Assembly (NCBI GenBank): GCA_024710535.1 | Contig: JANJUO010000533.1 | Span: 1-7,004 of the forward strand | Source: a bacterium | Lineage (GTDB): Bacteria; Bacteroidota; Ignavibacteria; Kapaibacteriales; UBA2268 | Length of the DNA: 7,004 nucleotides | Reading direction: 5' to 3' | Part shown: positions 5,955 to 7,004 of the stretch, piece by piece | Layout of the letters: each line of letters starts with the position of its first letter | Position numbering within the stretch: the first letter of the stretch is position 1 | Program-made: the position numbers and the translations under genes | Notes under the pieces: generated by a model | What the model saw: the letters and a program-made list of their open reading frames with translations, nothing else | What the model was told of the DNA's origin: nothing | The model's database searches: none

Positions 5955-6980
5955 ATGTTTGGATTAGATTTAAATTTAACTTGGTTTGTTCTTGTTGGTG
6001 TATTGCTAACAGGTTACGCTATATTAGATGGATTTGATTTAGGTGTTGGTGCAATTCACTTATTTGTCAAAGAAGATTTTGATAGAAGAATTATGCTGAA
6101 TTCAATTGGTCCAGTTTGGGATGGCAATGAAGTATGGCTTGTAACTGGTGGAGGAGCATTATTTGCTGCATTTCCGGATGTCTATGCAAGCACTCTTTCA
6201 GGGATGTATATTGCAATTATGTTAGTCTTGTTTATGATTATTTTCAGGGCAGTTGCAATTGAATTTCGAAGCAAAGAAGAGAGTACTTTATGGCGAAAAT
6301 CTTGGGATTATGCTTTTAGTGTTTCGAGTATTTTGATTGCATTAATATTTGGAATAGCAATAGGAAATATAATTAATGGTTTACCGGTAGGTCCTGATAA
6401 GGAAATTCATATTTCTTTTTTTGAATTATTAAATCCATATTCAATTTTGGTTGGGATTACAACAGTTGCCTTATTTATGATGCATGGATCGATTTATGCA
6501 GTTATGAAAACTGATGGCAATCTACAAAATACAATAAGAAGTTGGGTAAATAATACGATTATTTTCTTTGTAATTACTTATGTTACAACAACTATGGCAA
6601 CCTTGATTTATATTCCAAGAATGATTGAGCCATTCAAGGAGCATCCGGTTTTTTTTCTTGTTGCAATTTTGAATATGCTTGCAGTTGCTAATATTCCAAG
6701 AGAAATGCATCTCCGTAATGAATTTAGAGCATTTCTATCATCATCAGCAAGTGTAGCTTTATTGATGGCATTATTTGCTATTGGCTTATTTCCTAATTTG
6801 GTTCCATCAACTATCTTGAATGAATATAGCTTAACGATTTACAAACATGCATCATCACAGCAAACTTTGAATATAATGTTTATTATGGCATTGTTTGGGA
6901 TGCCGTTTGTAATTGCTTATACATCAAGTGTTTATTGGGTATATAGAGGCAAAGTTCAAAAAGATAAATTAATTTATTAA
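5955..6980 (+). CDS. cydB: Cytochrome bd quinol oxidase subunit II (CydB)
   Basis: CydB is the heme-free large partner of CydA, forming the pseudosymmetric membrane heterodimer and contributing a proton path. The gene is complete at 341 residues, within the usual range for compact CydB (E. coli is 379). Start ATG 5955 follows GGAG with 6 bases spacing. Conserved pieces are VGVLLTGYAILDGFDLGVG (residues 14-32, with Asp25 and Asp28, the latter matching E. coli Asp29), GPVWDGNEVWLVTGGGALFAA (52-72, Trp55 and Asp56 matching E. coli Trp57 and Asp58), FRAVAIEFR (97-105), GLFPNLVPST (277-286) and SSQQTLNIM (300-308). About eight hydrophobic helices are visible. The C terminus is short and basic (KVQKDKLIY). 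No cydX-like small ORF could be identified because only 24 A/T-rich bases follow before the window ends, so the operon may continue. Confidence 0.96.
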   Translation: MFGLDLNLTWFVLVGVLLTGYAILDGFDLGVGAIHLFVKEDFDRRIMLNSIGPVWDGNEVWLVTGGGALFAAFPDVYASTLSGMYIAIMLVLFMIIFRAVAIEFRSKEESTLWRKSWDYAFSVSSILIALIFGIAIGNIINGLPVGPDKEIHISFFELLNPYSILVGITTVALFMMHGSIYAVMKTDGNLQNTIRSWVNNTIIFFVITYVTTTMATLIYIPRMIEPFKEHPVFFLVAILNMLAVANIPREMHLRNEFRAFLSSSASVALLMALFAIGLFPNLVPSTILNEYSLTIYKHASSQQTLNIMFIMALFGMPFVIAYTSSVYWVYRGKVQKDKLIY

Positions 6981-7004
6981 TATTATTAATATTTATTTAA
7001 TTAT

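Noticed and set aside
4090..6710. Reverse-strand open frames of about 60 codons opposite nifX-like, cydA and cydB
   Set aside because: They are antisense shadows of conserved genes with low-complexity or implausible translations.
6960..7004. AATATTATTAATATT-like palindromic run after cydB as a terminator
   Set aside because: It is pure A/T, gives no stable stem and lacks a clear T-run; such symmetry is common by chance in AT-rich spacers.

Overview
The window is AT-rich and looks like a chromosome fragment from the Bacteroidota/Chlorobiota/Kapabacteria side of bacteria. Three things point there: a C-terminal type IX secretion (T9SS) sorting domain on the first gene, a promoter matching the Bacteroidota -7 consensus TAnnTTTG, and short intergenic gaps with weak purine-rich ribosome binding sites. 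The combination of WD40 repeats, 'choice-of-anchor D' repeats and a T9SS tail is what I would expect from Kapabacteria or Ignavibacteria, but that placement is inference. All genes lie on the plus strand.

Region 1 (1-3477) is the 3' part of a large secreted repeat protein that runs in from the left edge. In order it carries seven WD40-like repeats (one propeller's worth), six tandem ASH/choice-of-anchor-D Ig-like repeats, a cohesin-like module and the T9SS sorting domain. The true start lies outside the window.

Region 2 (3478-3679) is a 202-bp intergenic stretch. It holds a weak terminator candidate, a Bacteroidota-type promoter (about 3601-3631) and, just downstream of the -7 box, a perfect 6-2-6 inverted repeat TGAGCA-TT-TGCTCA (3635-3648) that looks like an operator.

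Region 3 (3680-6980) is a compact four-gene operon with gaps of 11, 15 and 11 bp: a UPF0251/DUF134 helix-turn-helix regulator, a NifX/NifB-type iron-molybdenum-cluster-binding protein with a histidine-rich insert, and cydA and cydB, the two large subunits of a cytochrome bd quinol oxidase. The most interesting point is the coupling of the first two genes, usually discussed with Fe-S or FeMo cluster biology, to a high-affinity oxygen reductase under one promoter with one putative operator. A reasonable reading is a redox- or metal-responsive module that switches on oxygen scavenging, but no function is established for the first two genes here. No tRNA, rRNA, CRISPR array or insertion sequence was seen.
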